A stretch of 64,000 nucleotides of DNA from JADFGZ01 sp965222345 (GCA_965222345.1 CBDCTS010000004.1:186001-250000), one strand, 5' to 3'. Shown: positions 1 through 8,688, counted from the stretch's first letter. Translations and numbers: made by a program. Notes: generated by a model not told the origin, from the sequence alone.

Positions 1-533
1 TTGCTTTCTTATTATTGGACCGGTTTTGATGTCAGGGTTTCGGTAGATTCTCGAAGGGCAAGAGGGTGTACCGAATGAAGAGATCACGATTCACGGAGCG
101 GGTCACGTCATTACCCAACTTGCGGCGGCTGTTCACGAAGGCGCCCATCAACTTTGAGTCGCCGGGGGAGCACACTCGGACGCCACGAGGCTGTTGAATT
201 TGGACTGTCCGATCGACTTCATCCAGAAAAGCTCCGCCAGCGGCCCGCGCATACCGGTCCGAATTCGACCTTATTGCTCTCTGTTATAATCTCTGGCAGG
301 CGAAATGGACTGTATCCCTCCCAAAGTGAAGTATCCGGTCTCGAGTCTTCAGTCATCGGGATGGGGAGCCGCATCCCAGGCAAGAAGCGTTGTCGTCGCC
401 GGTCCAATAACCCGTTATTCGACATAATCAAGGTGCTGAAGTAACCGTAAGTCCTTCCGAGGGACAGTACCGGCGCTCCGACGAAATCGTCAACCCTCTT
501 CGCAGTTTGGGGGCCTAATAGCTCGTCTTCCTG
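1..533. other. Stretch with no supported gene
   Basis: No open frame here has a convincing start, ribosome binding site and protein-like composition on either strand. A short frame beginning near 78 starts with MKRSRFTE, which resembles the first residues of some IS3-type OrfA proteins, but the similarity stops at once, so I do not call it a remnant. The segment is simply the region downstream of the TPR lipoprotein gene. Confidence 0.5.
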
Positions 534-2048
534 TCACCCGGAAGACGCATGTTGCGTCTCACGCGCCTGGTCCAGACCTCGGACCGACAGCGTTCGGCCG
601 GGGGTACGCTCGTTCGCGCGGCGGAACGCGGCCTCTGCTTCTTCGCCGCGGCCCTGGCGGAGCAGTTCTTCGCCGAGCAGCTCGAAGGTCGGCTTGAATA
701 CTTCAGGTGGTCCGAAGGCGAAGGGCAACGCGTCTTCCGCTTCGGCGGCTTCGCGCAGGATTCCCAGACCCGATTCCGTGTTCCCCTCGGAAATTGCGAT
801 GAGCCCTCGCAGCTCATCGAGGTGGAGTTGGTCCTCCGGAGAGCTCGGTTGCAATCCTTCGGCCAGCAGCTTCCGTGCTGGTTCGGCATTTCCTTGCCTC
901 AGCGCGGCGAAGGCGTTGGTGAACTCATAACGGAGACGTTCCTCATCATCGGCAGGAGGATCAATCGTCCATCTCGAGGTGAGGCTCCAGTCTTCGGTGT
1001 CGAGCACGTGGCGCGTCCTCATCGACAAGAAATAGTCCCGTTCGGCGTCCTCGGCGTCCTCGCTCATCCGCCCGTGGCAGGTATCCATCAGAGCCTCGGC
1101 TTCGGCCGTTTCCCCGAGCATCAGATGACCGTAGTGCAGCCACGACGAGTAATGTCCGCACAGGTTTGCGCGCCGGCCTCTCTCCGAAAGTTGGGCGTCC
1201 TCGGTGCCGCGCGCGCGGATGTTGCCGCTGACCACTTCTTTCCACATTCCCATAGCCACGAAGATGTGTGTAGTCATGTGCTGTGCGTGGGCGGCGTTTG
1301 GCGCGATATCGGCATACGCCTGCGCCGCCGACAAACCAAGCGGCGCATGAATCGGATCGTCGAACGAGTGAATGATATAGTGTACCCCCCCGGGGTGATT
1401 CGGGTTGGCGTCGAACACCGGTTGTGCGACCGCCGCCGCTTTCATGTACGTTGCGAAATCTCGGCTGCCGTCGCGGCTCCCCAAAATCGACAGCGAGTAG
1501 AAAGCGCGGGCTTCGTGGTCGTCGGGGTACGTCTCGTACAGGTGACGCATGGCGTCCATGTAGGCCAGGTCCTGCTGCTCCTTGGAACCTTCCCCGTACA
1601 GCGCTTCCAGAGTGTCGAGATACATTGCTTCGCGCTCGCTGCCGGATTTCTTGCGCCGCTCCTCGCCGGTGGGCGCCAGCTTCTCGAGTGCCTTCCTGCC
1701 AGCCTCGGCGTCCTTCTGGCGCCACAGTGGGTGGTTGTAGGTCATTGCTTCGCCCCAGTAGGCGAGCGTAAACTCGGGGTCGGCTTGCTGGGCTTCGACA
1801 AAGGCCTCGGCCGCCGGTTCGAACTCAAAGCTGTGCAAAAACAGCAAACCCCGCAGAAACGGCTCCTGAGCGGCCTCGTTTCCCGAGTTCGGGAACGACA
1901 AGCTGCCAAGCCCTTCGACGTGGACGAGATCGCGATCAACGGACCCGGCGGCCTGGCCCGGTCGGCTCGATTCGCAGCCTGCCAGCCACAGCCCGGCCAG
2001 CAGCACCACACTCAAAAAACTTTTCGTTGGGGGGGCAGAATGAAACAT
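534..2048 (-). CDS. TPR-containing exported lipoprotein
   Basis: Predicted envelope lipoprotein built from helical repeats, probably a protein-interaction scaffold; no enzymatic role can be read. From the chosen start the protein has about 504 residues. It opens with MFHSAPPTKSF, a hydrophobic run and the lipobox LAGC, so it should be lipidated at that Cys. The body shows helical repeats of tetratricopeptide type, for example FLHSFEFEPAAEAFVEA near the N-terminus and EEAEAAFRRA near the end, with a histidine-rich middle (GGVHYIIHSFDD, HAQHMTTHIF). The frame stays open upstream to 2156, but a GGAGG Shine-Dalgarno at 2053-2057 sits just before the ATG at 2048, which decides the start. It is monocistronic or the last gene after the TPR gene at 2394. 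Confidence 0.8.
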   Translation of the reverse strand: MFHSAPPTKSFLSVVLLAGLWLAGCESSRPGQAAGSVDRDLVHVEGLGSLSFPNSGNEAAQEPFLRGLLFLHSFEFEPAAEAFVEAQQADPEFTLAYWGEAMTYNHPLWRQKDAEAGRKALEKLAPTGEERRKKSGSEREAMYLDTLEALYGEGSKEQQDLAYMDAMRHLYETYPDDHEARAFYSLSILGSRDGSRDFATYMKAAAVAQPVFDANPNHPGGVHYIIHSFDDPIHAPLGLSAAQAYADIAPNAAHAQHMTTHIFVAMGMWKEVVSGNIRARGTEDAQLSERGRRANLCGHYSSWLHYGHLMLGETAEAEALMDTCHGRMSEDAEDAERDYFLSMRTRHVLDTEDWSLTSRWTIDPPADDEERLRYEFTNAFAALRQGNAEPARKLLAEGLQPSSPEDQLHLDELRGLIAISEGNTESGLGILREAAEAEDALPFAFGPPEVFKPTFELLGEELLRQGRGEEAEAAFRRANERTPGRTLSVRGLDQARETQHASSG

Positions 2049-2393
2049 AGGACCTCCGAGGAAACGAACCGAAACTCGCGCAATCGTGGCGTTGACGGCT
2101 CGGATAGGACGAATGAGCGCCCCGGCACTCCAACTGGCTAGCCGGAAAACCGCCAAGTTCCAGCAATCACGCGTTGCTGACTACATAGGATGCTCCAACT
2201 AAGCAACGTTACCTGATTTCGCTGGTTGGAGAAAGAGTCCCGCGTCGCTCGATCCAAGTCCGGATTTATCCGGGACTTCCATATTGGCATCCTTGCCGCG
2301 AGCCAGTATACACCCATCTGCGTCTTTGGGGGCTGCCGCACCCGGCTTTGTCACCCGTAGGTACGGCCATTGCGACAAGTCGGGATCTGTTCC
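2049..2393. other. Intergenic region between two TPR genes
   Basis: About 345 bases with no supported gene. It separates two minus-strand TPR genes and should carry the promoter of the lipoprotein gene, but I see no clear promoter hexamers, terminator hairpin or repeat. Confidence 0.5.
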
Positions 2394-3692
2394 CTAGTGG
2401 TGATGCTGCCCGCTGCTCTCGATGACAGCTTCCTGGCGCCGGAGAATTCGAATAGAATCCCGGGTATTGCCGTTCTTCCTGTGTGCCTCGCCGAGAGCGC
2501 CGAGGGTTTCAATGAGGCTGGGGTCATTCGGTCCGTTGGTGGTTTCCTGGATGGAAAGGACTCGCTCCCAGATTTGCGCGGCCTCTCCATAATGCTCCTG
2601 CGACATGTGGGCCAGCGCCAGATTGTTGAGGGTGGAAACCAGTAAAATATGATCCTTGCCGAACGCCTTTTCCTCAAGTGAAAGGGAACGTTCCAGCAGT
2701 TGCTGGACCTCAGTCGGAAGATCCTGCACTGCATGGAGGGTAGAAAGATTCCCCAACACCGGAACCAAGCCGGGATGGTCCTTGCCCAGTTTGTTCTCAT
2801 GGATGGAAAGGGAGAGCCGGAGCAATTCTTCAGCCTCTTCGTACCGGCGCTGTTCCGTATATAGGGAAGCCAGCGCGTTCAGACTGCGGGCAAGTTCCAG
2901 ATCTTGCAGGCCGAATCGTTTTTCGCGCAATTGCCAGGAGCGCTTCAGCAGCGTTTCGGCTTCCGCCAGGTCCCTCCGCTTTTGTGCCAGGATTCCCATA
3001 TTGTAGAGGGTTGCGGCCACCTCCGGAGCGTCTTCGCCGAGCACCCGCTGGCGGGTTTCCAGCGACCGCTCCAGCAGTTGCTTTGCCTCGTCATAGTTGC
3101 CCTGCGCATCATAGATCACTACGAGTCGATTGACGCTGTCATCGACGCTCGGATGGTCCTGCCCAAAGGCTTTCTCGCGAATCCCGAGAGCGCGCAGCAA
3201 GACCTTCTCAGCCGAATCCAACGGCTGGTCATGCTCGTGCGCTTGTTCATCCTGGTGCGCATGATCTTCCTGGTGAGACTCTTCCTCACTGCGCAGCGCA
3301 TGTATTTCCTGGTACAGCAAGGCGAGCGTATCCAGCGCATTGGCAACAGATGGGTCGTCCTCGCCGAGCCCCTGCTCCAAAGCCGCTACGAGCCGCAGGC
3401 ACAGTGATTCCGCATAATCGAAATTCCCTTGCGAGCGCTGGAACGATACCATGATGCCCAGGGTGCTCACCAGACGCTGATCTCCCGGACCGAACTTTTC
3501 CGCCTCTCGCAGCGCATTGCCCAAAGCAAAAATGGCATCATTGGGATTCTCCGCCCGGAGCGCAGCCGAAGCCGTCTCCATATGCCGCTTCCAGGCCTCC
3601 TCGTTCGCCTGTGCCTGAAGCACTGCAGGGAGCAGAAGCAGACAAAACAACACCGTCAAATACAATGCCGGTCGCGTCCTTGCTATTCGCAT
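2394..3692 (-). CDS. Secreted TPR protein, kinesin-light-chain-like repeats, His-rich loop
   Basis: A 432-residue exported protein made of tetratricopeptide repeats of the kinesin light chain type, expected to act as a periplasmic binding scaffold. A signal peptide covers roughly residues 1-28 (hydrophobic LTVLFCLLLLPAV then AQA). Repeats of about 42 residues follow, with recurring segments such as LYNMGILAQKRRDLAEAETL, LNALASLYTEQRRYEEAEEL and LNNLALAHMSQEHYGEAA. Between the early repeats, residues 131-156 form an acidic, histidine-rich insertion (HQEDHAHQDEQAHEHD), and the protein ends in three histidines, so metal binding is possible. A purine-rich GGGAG lies upstream of the ATG. The partner is unknown. 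Confidence 0.8.
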   Translation of the reverse strand: MRIARTRPALYLTVLFCLLLLPAVLQAQANEEAWKRHMETASAALRAENPNDAIFALGNALREAEKFGPGDQRLVSTLGIMVSFQRSQGNFDYAESLCLRLVAALEQGLGEDDPSVANALDTLALLYQEIHALRSEEESHQEDHAHQDEQAHEHDQPLDSAEKVLLRALGIREKAFGQDHPSVDDSVNRLVVIYDAQGNYDEAKQLLERSLETRQRVLGEDAPEVAATLYNMGILAQKRRDLAEAETLLKRSWQLREKRFGLQDLELARSLNALASLYTEQRRYEEAEELLRLSLSIHENKLGKDHPGLVPVLGNLSTLHAVQDLPTEVQQLLERSLSLEEKAFGKDHILLVSTLNNLALAHMSQEHYGEAAQIWERVLSIQETTNGPNDPSLIETLGALGEAHRKNGNTRDSIRILRRQEAVIESSGQHHH

Positions 3693-3759
3693 AAGAGACT
3701 CTCCCTTTGTTCGTCGTCCACTATTTCGCGCTGCTCCCGACGCTGAGCTTTAAGATCGG

Positions 3760-3790
3760 AAAAAAGGGGGACACTGAGGATGCCCCCCTT
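3760..3790 (-). terminator. Rho-independent terminator after the YtcJ-like amidohydrolase
   Basis: Read on the minus strand, a 7-bp stem AAGGGGG/CCCCCTT closes a 13-nt loop and is followed directly by a run of T. It lies 74 bases beyond the stop codon of the gene at 3864-5750 and before the next minus-strand gene, exactly where a terminator is expected. Confidence 0.75.
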
Positions 3791-3863
3791 AAAATGTACA
3801 GTCTGGCTTCAGATGATCGCCTGCCTTCGCAGAACCCTCCGAAGGCGGATTCTCCCATTGCCG

Positions 3864-5750
3864 TTACATGGGTACCTCTCCTTGACGATACTCCTCCTTG
3901 AAAATGAATTGGACCTGCGGCCCCACCGGCTCCTGACCCAGTTCCGTGGCGAACTCCTCCCGCAGAACCACGGTCTTACCGCCGACCACTGTCATTAAGG
4001 GGAATACAGTTGGGAGCTCATCCACTGGAGTCGCGAGATAGTCCTTGTTGAACACCACGAAGTCGGCCAGCTTGCCAATCTCCAGGCTCCCGATCTCCTT
4101 CTCCCGCATCACGTAATACGCCGGGTAGACGGTGATCATCTTCAGCAGCGTTTCCCGGTCAATGGCCTCTTCGGGCGCGACAATGTCGCCGCGGTTATTC
4201 TTTCGGGTAATCGCCGCGACCCCCTGTGTAAGCAGCGTCGGGCCTTCTCCGGTTTCGGTCCTGAGCTCAAACTCCAGGGTGGCCATGATACCCGCGTCAA
4301 TAATGCTCTTCATGGGAGCGATGCGGTTGGCATGCTGATCCCCATAGACCTTCAACCACGGAAAGCTGCGGTTAACATACCGAACATCGCAACTCAGCAT
4401 CATATTGAAGTTCTTGAAGCGCGGAAGCTGTTCCTTCCGGGGATAGAATCCGCAGTGATCGGAGGTAATCCGCAGGGAGCGCATGAAATCCAGAGTGATC
4501 TCGGGGTTCTCCTCAATCACCTGGTCCATGATGTCCATCACGTAGTCCATTGCCTTATCCCCGTAGACGTGGTTCACCACGTACCGATAGCGGCTTGACA
4601 GCGCCCCATGAATTGCCTTGGCGTAGTCGTTGCCGGGCTGCAGGAAACATTTCTCCTGCTCCTTGAACTTCGGAAGCGCTTCCATGGTGGTGCAGATCGA
4701 GGGCGGCCCGCCGTCAATCGCTCCCATCGTCGTCCCGACGCTCCAATAGTAATTGTCTCCGACGTTCGCTATGTCGCCCACCCGCAGGAAGCAGCCGGCG
4801 ATGTTCGGATCCACCAGCTGGCACAGCCGGTGCGCCCACCCGAAGCGAATGGGCATCCGCCCTTCCCGCCGAAGCAGCGAGTAGGCGGGCATGAATCGCA
4901 GTCCGACGATGTGGGAGGAGAACGTAGTAATCCCGTTCGCCGCGGCGCTCTTCATCCCATGTTCCATGGCATTCGCCAGTTCTTCGACATTGTTCTCGAA
5001 GTACACATCGGAAATCTTAGTGCGATTGATGGTGACGGCGTGCGGGATGGACTTTTGCAGGTTTTCATCGCTTGGTTCCACGCCATAGTATTCGAGCAGC
5101 TGATTGCGGCCCGCCGTATTGATCTGATATTCCACATTCGCAGAAACCCAGACCGGCCGGTCCGGAGCCCATTCATCCAAAAGCTGGCGCGTCAATGAGT
5201 CGGACCGCAGGTAGGGCATCCCCAGGCCCGTGCCGCCAGGGAGACTGATGTCAGCCCACGTTTCCTTCGATATCCCCGACATGCCTTCCTTGATGGCCAG
5301 CTCGATTCCTCTGTTGATGTCTTCATACGTCTCTCCGGTTACCGAGATTCTCTTGGCAAGGTGCGCGTACTTCTCGGTATTTTGCCTGGCCCACCAAGAA
5401 TACGCGTGGTTATGCAGGTGCGTGTGTGAGTCAACAATCCCCGGAATAACCATGCGGCCCTTCAAATCAATCCTTCGCGTATTGGGTCCGGCATAACGAA
5501 GTAACTCGTCAGTGGTACCGAGGAACTGAATGCGCTCCCCGCGCACCGCCATGGCCTCGTAGGCGGTCCCCAGAGAGTTCGTCAAGGAATGATCATCTAC
5601 CGAGACAATCTTGCCGTTGTAAATGATCAGATCCGGGTAGGCGTGTGCTGCCAGCTCCGCAGGCAGGGTTACCTGCTGAGCCTGGAGACTAACTCCAAGA
5701 AACAACCCCAGAGCAAGAACCCACCCGGCTCGCAGAATTCGGTTCATCAT
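3864..5750 (-). CDS. Exported amidohydrolase, YtcJ-like (amidohydrolase family 3)
   Basis: Predicted secreted metal-dependent hydrolase of the amidohydrolase superfamily; members cleave C-N or related bonds in amides, cyclic imides and enamides, and the substrate here is unknown. From the chosen ATG the protein is 628 residues. A signal peptide (residues 1-25, ending SLQAQQ) precedes the family start YPDLIIYNGKI. The metal motif HxH is at residues 109 and 111 (DSHTHLHNH), and a later ITSDHCGF supplies another histidine. The Asp seen in the paralogue at 10940 (FNTDAHL) appears as Glu here (LEFELRT), so activity may differ. The AAGGAG at 5759-5764 is 8 nt before the ATG at 5750 and decides the start over 5768. 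A terminator follows at 3760-3790. Confidence 0.85.
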   Translation of the reverse strand: MMNRILRAGWVLALGLFLGVSLQAQQVTLPAELAAHAYPDLIIYNGKIVSVDDHSLTNSLGTAYEAMAVRGERIQFLGTTDELLRYAGPNTRRIDLKGRMVIPGIVDSHTHLHNHAYSWWARQNTEKYAHLAKRISVTGETYEDINRGIELAIKEGMSGISKETWADISLPGGTGLGMPYLRSDSLTRQLLDEWAPDRPVWVSANVEYQINTAGRNQLLEYYGVEPSDENLQKSIPHAVTINRTKISDVYFENNVEELANAMEHGMKSAAANGITTFSSHIVGLRFMPAYSLLRREGRMPIRFGWAHRLCQLVDPNIAGCFLRVGDIANVGDNYYWSVGTTMGAIDGGPPSICTTMEALPKFKEQEKCFLQPGNDYAKAIHGALSSRYRYVVNHVYGDKAMDYVMDIMDQVIEENPEITLDFMRSLRITSDHCGFYPRKEQLPRFKNFNMMLSCDVRYVNRSFPWLKVYGDQHANRIAPMKSIIDAGIMATLEFELRTETGEGPTLLTQGVAAITRKNNRGDIVAPEEAIDRETLLKMITVYPAYYVMREKEIGSLEIGKLADFVVFNKDYLATPVDELPTVFPLMTVVGGKTVVLREEFATELGQEPVGPQVQFIFKEEYRQGEVPM

Positions 5751-6487
5751 TCGTGAATCTCCTTTCATGACCAGTTCATTGAAAATTTGTTAAGATCACT
5801 TCAGCGTCAATCGTTATGTACTTAATCTGAGGGAGCTTGTCGAGCGGATGATTCAACTCGTGCGATGGCCAGGACTGCCCATCGCATTGTTCCCAACTTC
5901 GACTTCGTCCGGCTGATGTAACTAATATAAATTACTAGCTCCCCACATACAACGAATAAATTATATGCCTCCAGCCGCTTTCCGGTTTCCGTCAATTGCT
6001 GATTCTCCATGAGCATCGCTCAGCCATAGCACATGATTTCTTGAAAACTAGATTGGCACCATCTCCGTCGATCAGCACGGCCGATGATAGATTGCCGGGC
6101 GGCAAAGGTGAGGATTACGAAATAAGGGCGTCGGGTGGCGAAGGAAGGCAGCGTAGGGCAAGGTAAAGCAATGGGCAACCACGAATAATCTCAAACATCC
6201 TATGATTCCAAAGGGCGTTGAGCGTCCCGGAAAGAAAATGGCTTCCGAGCCCCAATTTACAAAGGGTGATTGGCAAGGTGATTAAACACTTGGCTATACA
6301 ATATAAATATAATTAAATAAATTACTTAGTAGAGATAACATAGCGGACAGGCAGGAAGGCCTGTCTCTACCACAGCCTACGCACAGAATCTAACGATGTA
6401 CAAAATAGTCCAGGTAAGTTCATAACTGTCTATATAATCAACTTATTATAGGATTCTTGTCGCACTGTGCATGGCCCGTGACTTCCC
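5751..6487. other. Gene-free region upstream of the integrase, AT-rich
   Basis: Roughly 740 bases with no supported gene. The 64-codon frame on the minus strand near 5822-6016 has no ribosome site and no recognisable features. The stretch 6295-6330 is strongly AT-rich. It is followed by a 7-bp inverted repeat, GACAGGC (6346-6352) and GCCTGTC (6359-6365), with a 6-nt loop. One end of the integrated element probably lies here, but I could not identify an attachment-site repeat or a tRNA gene. Confidence 0.5.
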
Positions 6488-6516
6488 TTGAAATCCACGG
6501 TAATCCCATTTATAAT
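6488..6516 (+). promoter_or_regulatory. Sigma-70 type promoter of the integrase, probably leaderless
   Basis: TTGAAA at 6488-6493, a 17-bp spacer and a perfect TATAAT at 6511-6516. The ATG at 6523 lies only six bases after the -10 box, so transcription would begin at or next to the start codon. A short inverted repeat CCATT-TAT-AATGG overlaps the -10 box and could be an operator for autoregulation; that part is inference. Confidence 0.65.
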
Positions 6517-6522
6517 GGTGGG

Positions 6523-7746
6523 ATGATTGCTGTAATCGATAAAGCCAACCTACTACGAAAAACCAAGCCCAAAGGCCGCCACCCCGACAAGGCCCTGTCG
6601 GCTTCCTTCGTGCGCTCAGCCGGAGCGGGAAGGCATGCTGACGGCAACGGGTTGTATCTCTTCGTCCAGCCTAGCGGAACCCGAAGCTGGATTCAACGTC
6701 TCATCATCCGCAGCCGACGCCGCGAACTTGGACTCGGCAGTGTCGCCCTGGTTTCGCTCGCCGAGGCTCGCGAAAAGGCACTGGCCAATCGCAAGCTAGC
6801 CCGCGAGGGCGGTGATCCGCTGGCAGAGAAACGCCGCGCCCAGGGCGTGCCCAGCTTCGCCGAAGCTGCTGCGCGCGTGCTGCAACAGAAGCAGGCCGGC
6901 TGGCGCAGTTCGACTCACCCGAGGGACTGGCTGAGCAGCCTGGAACGCTACGCTTTTCCGCGCATCGGCAAGATGCCGGTCTCAGAAGTGACCAGTGCCG
7001 ATGTGCTGGAGATCCTCACACCCATCTGGCACCTGAAGGCGGTCATGGCCCGTTGCGTCCAGCAGCGCATGCGTGCGGTGTTGGAATGGGCCGTGGCGAT
7101 GGAGTTTCGGCTCGACAACCCGTGTGACCGGGTGGTGGTGGTGCTGGGCGCCCAACATGACGTCGTGCAGCACATGCGGGCATTGCCCCACCGGGAAGTG
7201 CCGGCGGCCATTGAGGCGATCCGGGCATCGAATGCGAGGCCAGTCGTGAAGCTGGCGTTCGAGTTCCTGGTGCTGACGGCGGCGCGGTCCGGCGAGGTGC
7301 GGGGGGCGGTGTGGACGGAGATCGATCGGGACGAGGGTGTGTGGACGATTCCGGCCACGCGGATGAAGGCGAAGCGTGAACACCGGGTGCCGCTGTGCCG
7401 CCGCGCCATGGAGATTCTGGACGCGGCCCGGACGCTCGGCGAAAGCGGCAGCCCGCTGCTGTTCCCGAGCGCACAGCAAGGAAAGCAACTCAGCGACATG
7501 ATGTTGTCGGGATTGCTAAAGGACTTAAAGATCTCCGCCGTGCCGCACGGTTTCCGCTCCAGCTTCCGCGACTGGGCGGCCGAGGAGACGAATCATCCAC
7601 GCGAGGTGATCGAGGCGGCCTTGGCACATGTGGTCCGGAACAAGGTAGAAGCGGCCTATGCCCGCTCGGACCTCTTTGAACGTCGGCGTATCCTGATGGA
7701 CGACTGGGCAGCCTACCTCGACAGCGAGCGCGAGAGCGCCGGTTGA
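6523..7746 (+). CDS. Tyrosine recombinase / phage integrase, P4-like
   Basis: Site-specific recombinase that inserts and excises a mobile element through attachment sites. The 407-residue protein has the N-terminal arm-binding region typical of P4-type integrases (DGNGLYLFVQPSGTRSW; RRELGLGSVALVSLAEAREKA), a central core-binding helical domain, and a C-terminal catalytic domain. The catalytic set is visible: Arg in TAARSGEVRG, His-x-x-Arg in HGFRSSF, a further His in ALAHVV, and the nucleophile Tyr in EAAYARSD. The frame is open from TTG 6457, but a promoter whose -10 box ends at 6516 and the family start support ATG 6523 and a leaderless mRNA. Its stop overlaps the next ATG (TGATG). The gene appears intact although the rest of the element is decayed. 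Confidence 0.9.
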   Translation: MIAVIDKANLLRKTKPKGRHPDKALSASFVRSAGAGRHADGNGLYLFVQPSGTRSWIQRLIIRSRRRELGLGSVALVSLAEAREKALANRKLAREGGDPLAEKRRAQGVPSFAEAAARVLQQKQAGWRSSTHPRDWLSSLERYAFPRIGKMPVSEVTSADVLEILTPIWHLKAVMARCVQQRMRAVLEWAVAMEFRLDNPCDRVVVVLGAQHDVVQHMRALPHREVPAAIEAIRASNARPVVKLAFEFLVLTAARSGEVRGAVWTEIDRDEGVWTIPATRMKAKREHRVPLCRRAMEILDAARTLGESGSPLLFPSAQQGKQLSDMMLSGLLKDLKISAVPHGFRSSFRDWAAEETNHPREVIEAALAHVVRNKVEAAYARSDLFERRRILMDDWAAYLDSERESAG

Positions 7747-7961
7747 TGATCGCCCATCTTCGGGACCGAGCGGCTGTCCTGATGACGCAGGGGTGGACCC
7801 GCCGCGAGGCGGAGTGGCTGGCGCTGGTCTGCTTGCACAGCGGCGTGTTCTTCCGCTCCCAGTACCTCGCCTTCATCTGCCGGACCAATCCGGCACTGGC
7901 CAACCGCTTCATCCGCCGCTCCGCGAGGGTAAGCCGAAACTGCCCTGTTAGCTGTCAGTGA
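7746..7961 (+). pseudogene. N-terminal fragment of an integrase-linked accessory gene
   Basis: The ATG overlaps the integrase stop, so the two genes were co-translated. The 71-residue product contains a compact motif, GWTRREAEWLALVCLHSGVF followed by RSQY and ANRFIRR, that looks like the winged-helix start of a longer protein. Similarity appears to end near 7925, and the remaining codons overlap an antisense relict gene. From memory of integrase-linked proteins, such an N-terminus belongs with a segment containing WLPTEQEKVAFFD, and a piece of that kind lies at 9559-10194 on the other strand. It is therefore called a fragment. The function of the intact protein is unknown; DNA binding or element maintenance is a guess. 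Confidence 0.5.
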
Positions 7962-8152
7962 CAACCATGTAGAGCAGGCTGAAAATGGCGGTGGCGAGCA
8001 GCGTCCAGATTAAACGCCGTATCGAGTCGATCCGGTACCTCTAAGCGTCAATGCGACTCCCTAGAGCGGCCAGCTTGGCGTTGACTTCGGTGAAACCCGC
8101 CTTCATCTCGGCGATGACGTCAGTTGAGGGGGGGGTTAGCTGGGGTTGCCAT
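7948..8152 (-). pseudogene. Relict small membrane-anchored coiled-coil gene
   Basis: Read on the minus strand from ATG 8152, a short start (MATPANPP) meets a run of eight C. Removing one C restores a frame with a coiled-coil segment (IAEMKAGFTEVNAKLAALGS) followed by a TAG stop. Beyond the stop the frame continues with RIDSIRRLIWTLLATAIFSL, a single membrane helix, and ends at 7948. One frameshift plus one nonsense codon make this a dead gene of about 67 codons. It overlaps the tail of the plus-strand fragment at 7746-7961. The reconstruction is mine and depends on that homopolymer. Confidence 0.35.
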
Positions 8153-8200
8153 GCGATTGATCCTAACTTGTTATCTGAGTGAAAACCTAACGTAAAAAAA

Positions 8201-8457
8201 CATCCCCTCGTATAAGCCCGCCGCTGGATCGGCCCGCAGCCGTCCAGAGCGCGAAGCGGCGGAGAGGACCCTTGACGGCGAGGACCGGGCCGGTAAAATC
8301 CCTCGCCCGAGGGGATGTGGTGTTCGGAGCCTTCCCGCAGGGATAAATCGGACGAGAGCGACCCCCAAAAAAGGGGGGCAGGGTATGCCACAAACCATGC
8401 CACAAACCCCCTTTCCTGTTTGCCGCTAAAGCGGCAAACAGGGGGGGCGCTCTCGTC
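8201..8457. repeat. Nested inverted repeats, candidate structured origin or RNA
   Basis: Several inverted repeats are packed together. CATCCCCTCG at 8201-8210 pairs with CGAGGGGATG at 8308-8317, enclosing CCGCCGCT (8218-8225) and AGCGGCGG (8255-8262). GACGAGAGCG at 8351-8360 pairs with CGCTCTCGTC at 8448-8457, enclosing a C5-A6-G6 hairpin (8362-8378), two iterons and a perfect 12-bp stem CCTGTTTGCCGC/GCGGCAAACAGG (8415-8426, 8431-8442) with a TAAA loop. No protein-like frame explains this. It may be the replication or transfer origin of the element or a structured RNA. Confidence 0.6.
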
Positions 8458-8578
8458 TTTCCCCGTGCCCCTACTTCTGGCGCGGGATGGCCTGATAGTA
8501 GCAGGCAAACACAAGCGAGGCAAAGATATAGACAATATTTGTATGCCACAAACTGCGCCACAAACCATGCCACAAATA
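8385..8578 (+). repeat. Five 12-bp iterons in two clusters
   Basis: The unit ATGCCACAAACC occurs twice in tandem at 8385-8396 and 8397-8408. A second tandem set follows at 8543-8554 (ATGCCACAAACT), 8555-8566 (GCGCCACAAACC) and 8567-8578 (ATGCCACAAATA). Spacing is exactly 12 bp within each set, and the core GCCACAAA is invariant. AT-rich DNA precedes the second set. Such phased direct repeats are usual for initiator or repressor binding sites; the binding protein is not identified. Confidence 0.65.
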
Positions 8579-8688
8579 CCCCCTTATATAAGTGGCACAA
8601 AAGATCGGCACGGCCACCGTTCACGGCAGGCGCAAAAAACCGTCTGTCTCGGTAACGATACCTGGAGTTCCATTGCTGCGGTTCACTA

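Noticed and set aside
154..444. 96-codon open frame on the plus strand
   Set aside because: No ribosome site, low-complexity basic composition and no recognisable motif; an open antisense frame covers the same bases.
549..2141. 530-codon plus-strand open frame
   Set aside because: It is the antisense shadow of the TPR lipoprotein gene, which has a lipobox signal peptide and a GGAGG ribosome site.
5822..6016. 64-codon minus-strand frame upstream of the YtcJ-like gene
   Set aside because: No ribosome site, no domain and poor codon pattern; treated as noncoding.
6346..6365. Hairpin as an integrase-linked attachment site or terminator
   Set aside because: The 7-bp repeat has no T-run and no second copy near the other end of the element, so neither role is supported.
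8041..8624. Minus-strand frames of 145 and 175 codons over the iteron region
   Set aside because: Their repeats (WHGLWHT, FVAWFVAQFVAY) simply translate the iterons, and neither has a ribosome site or conserved look.
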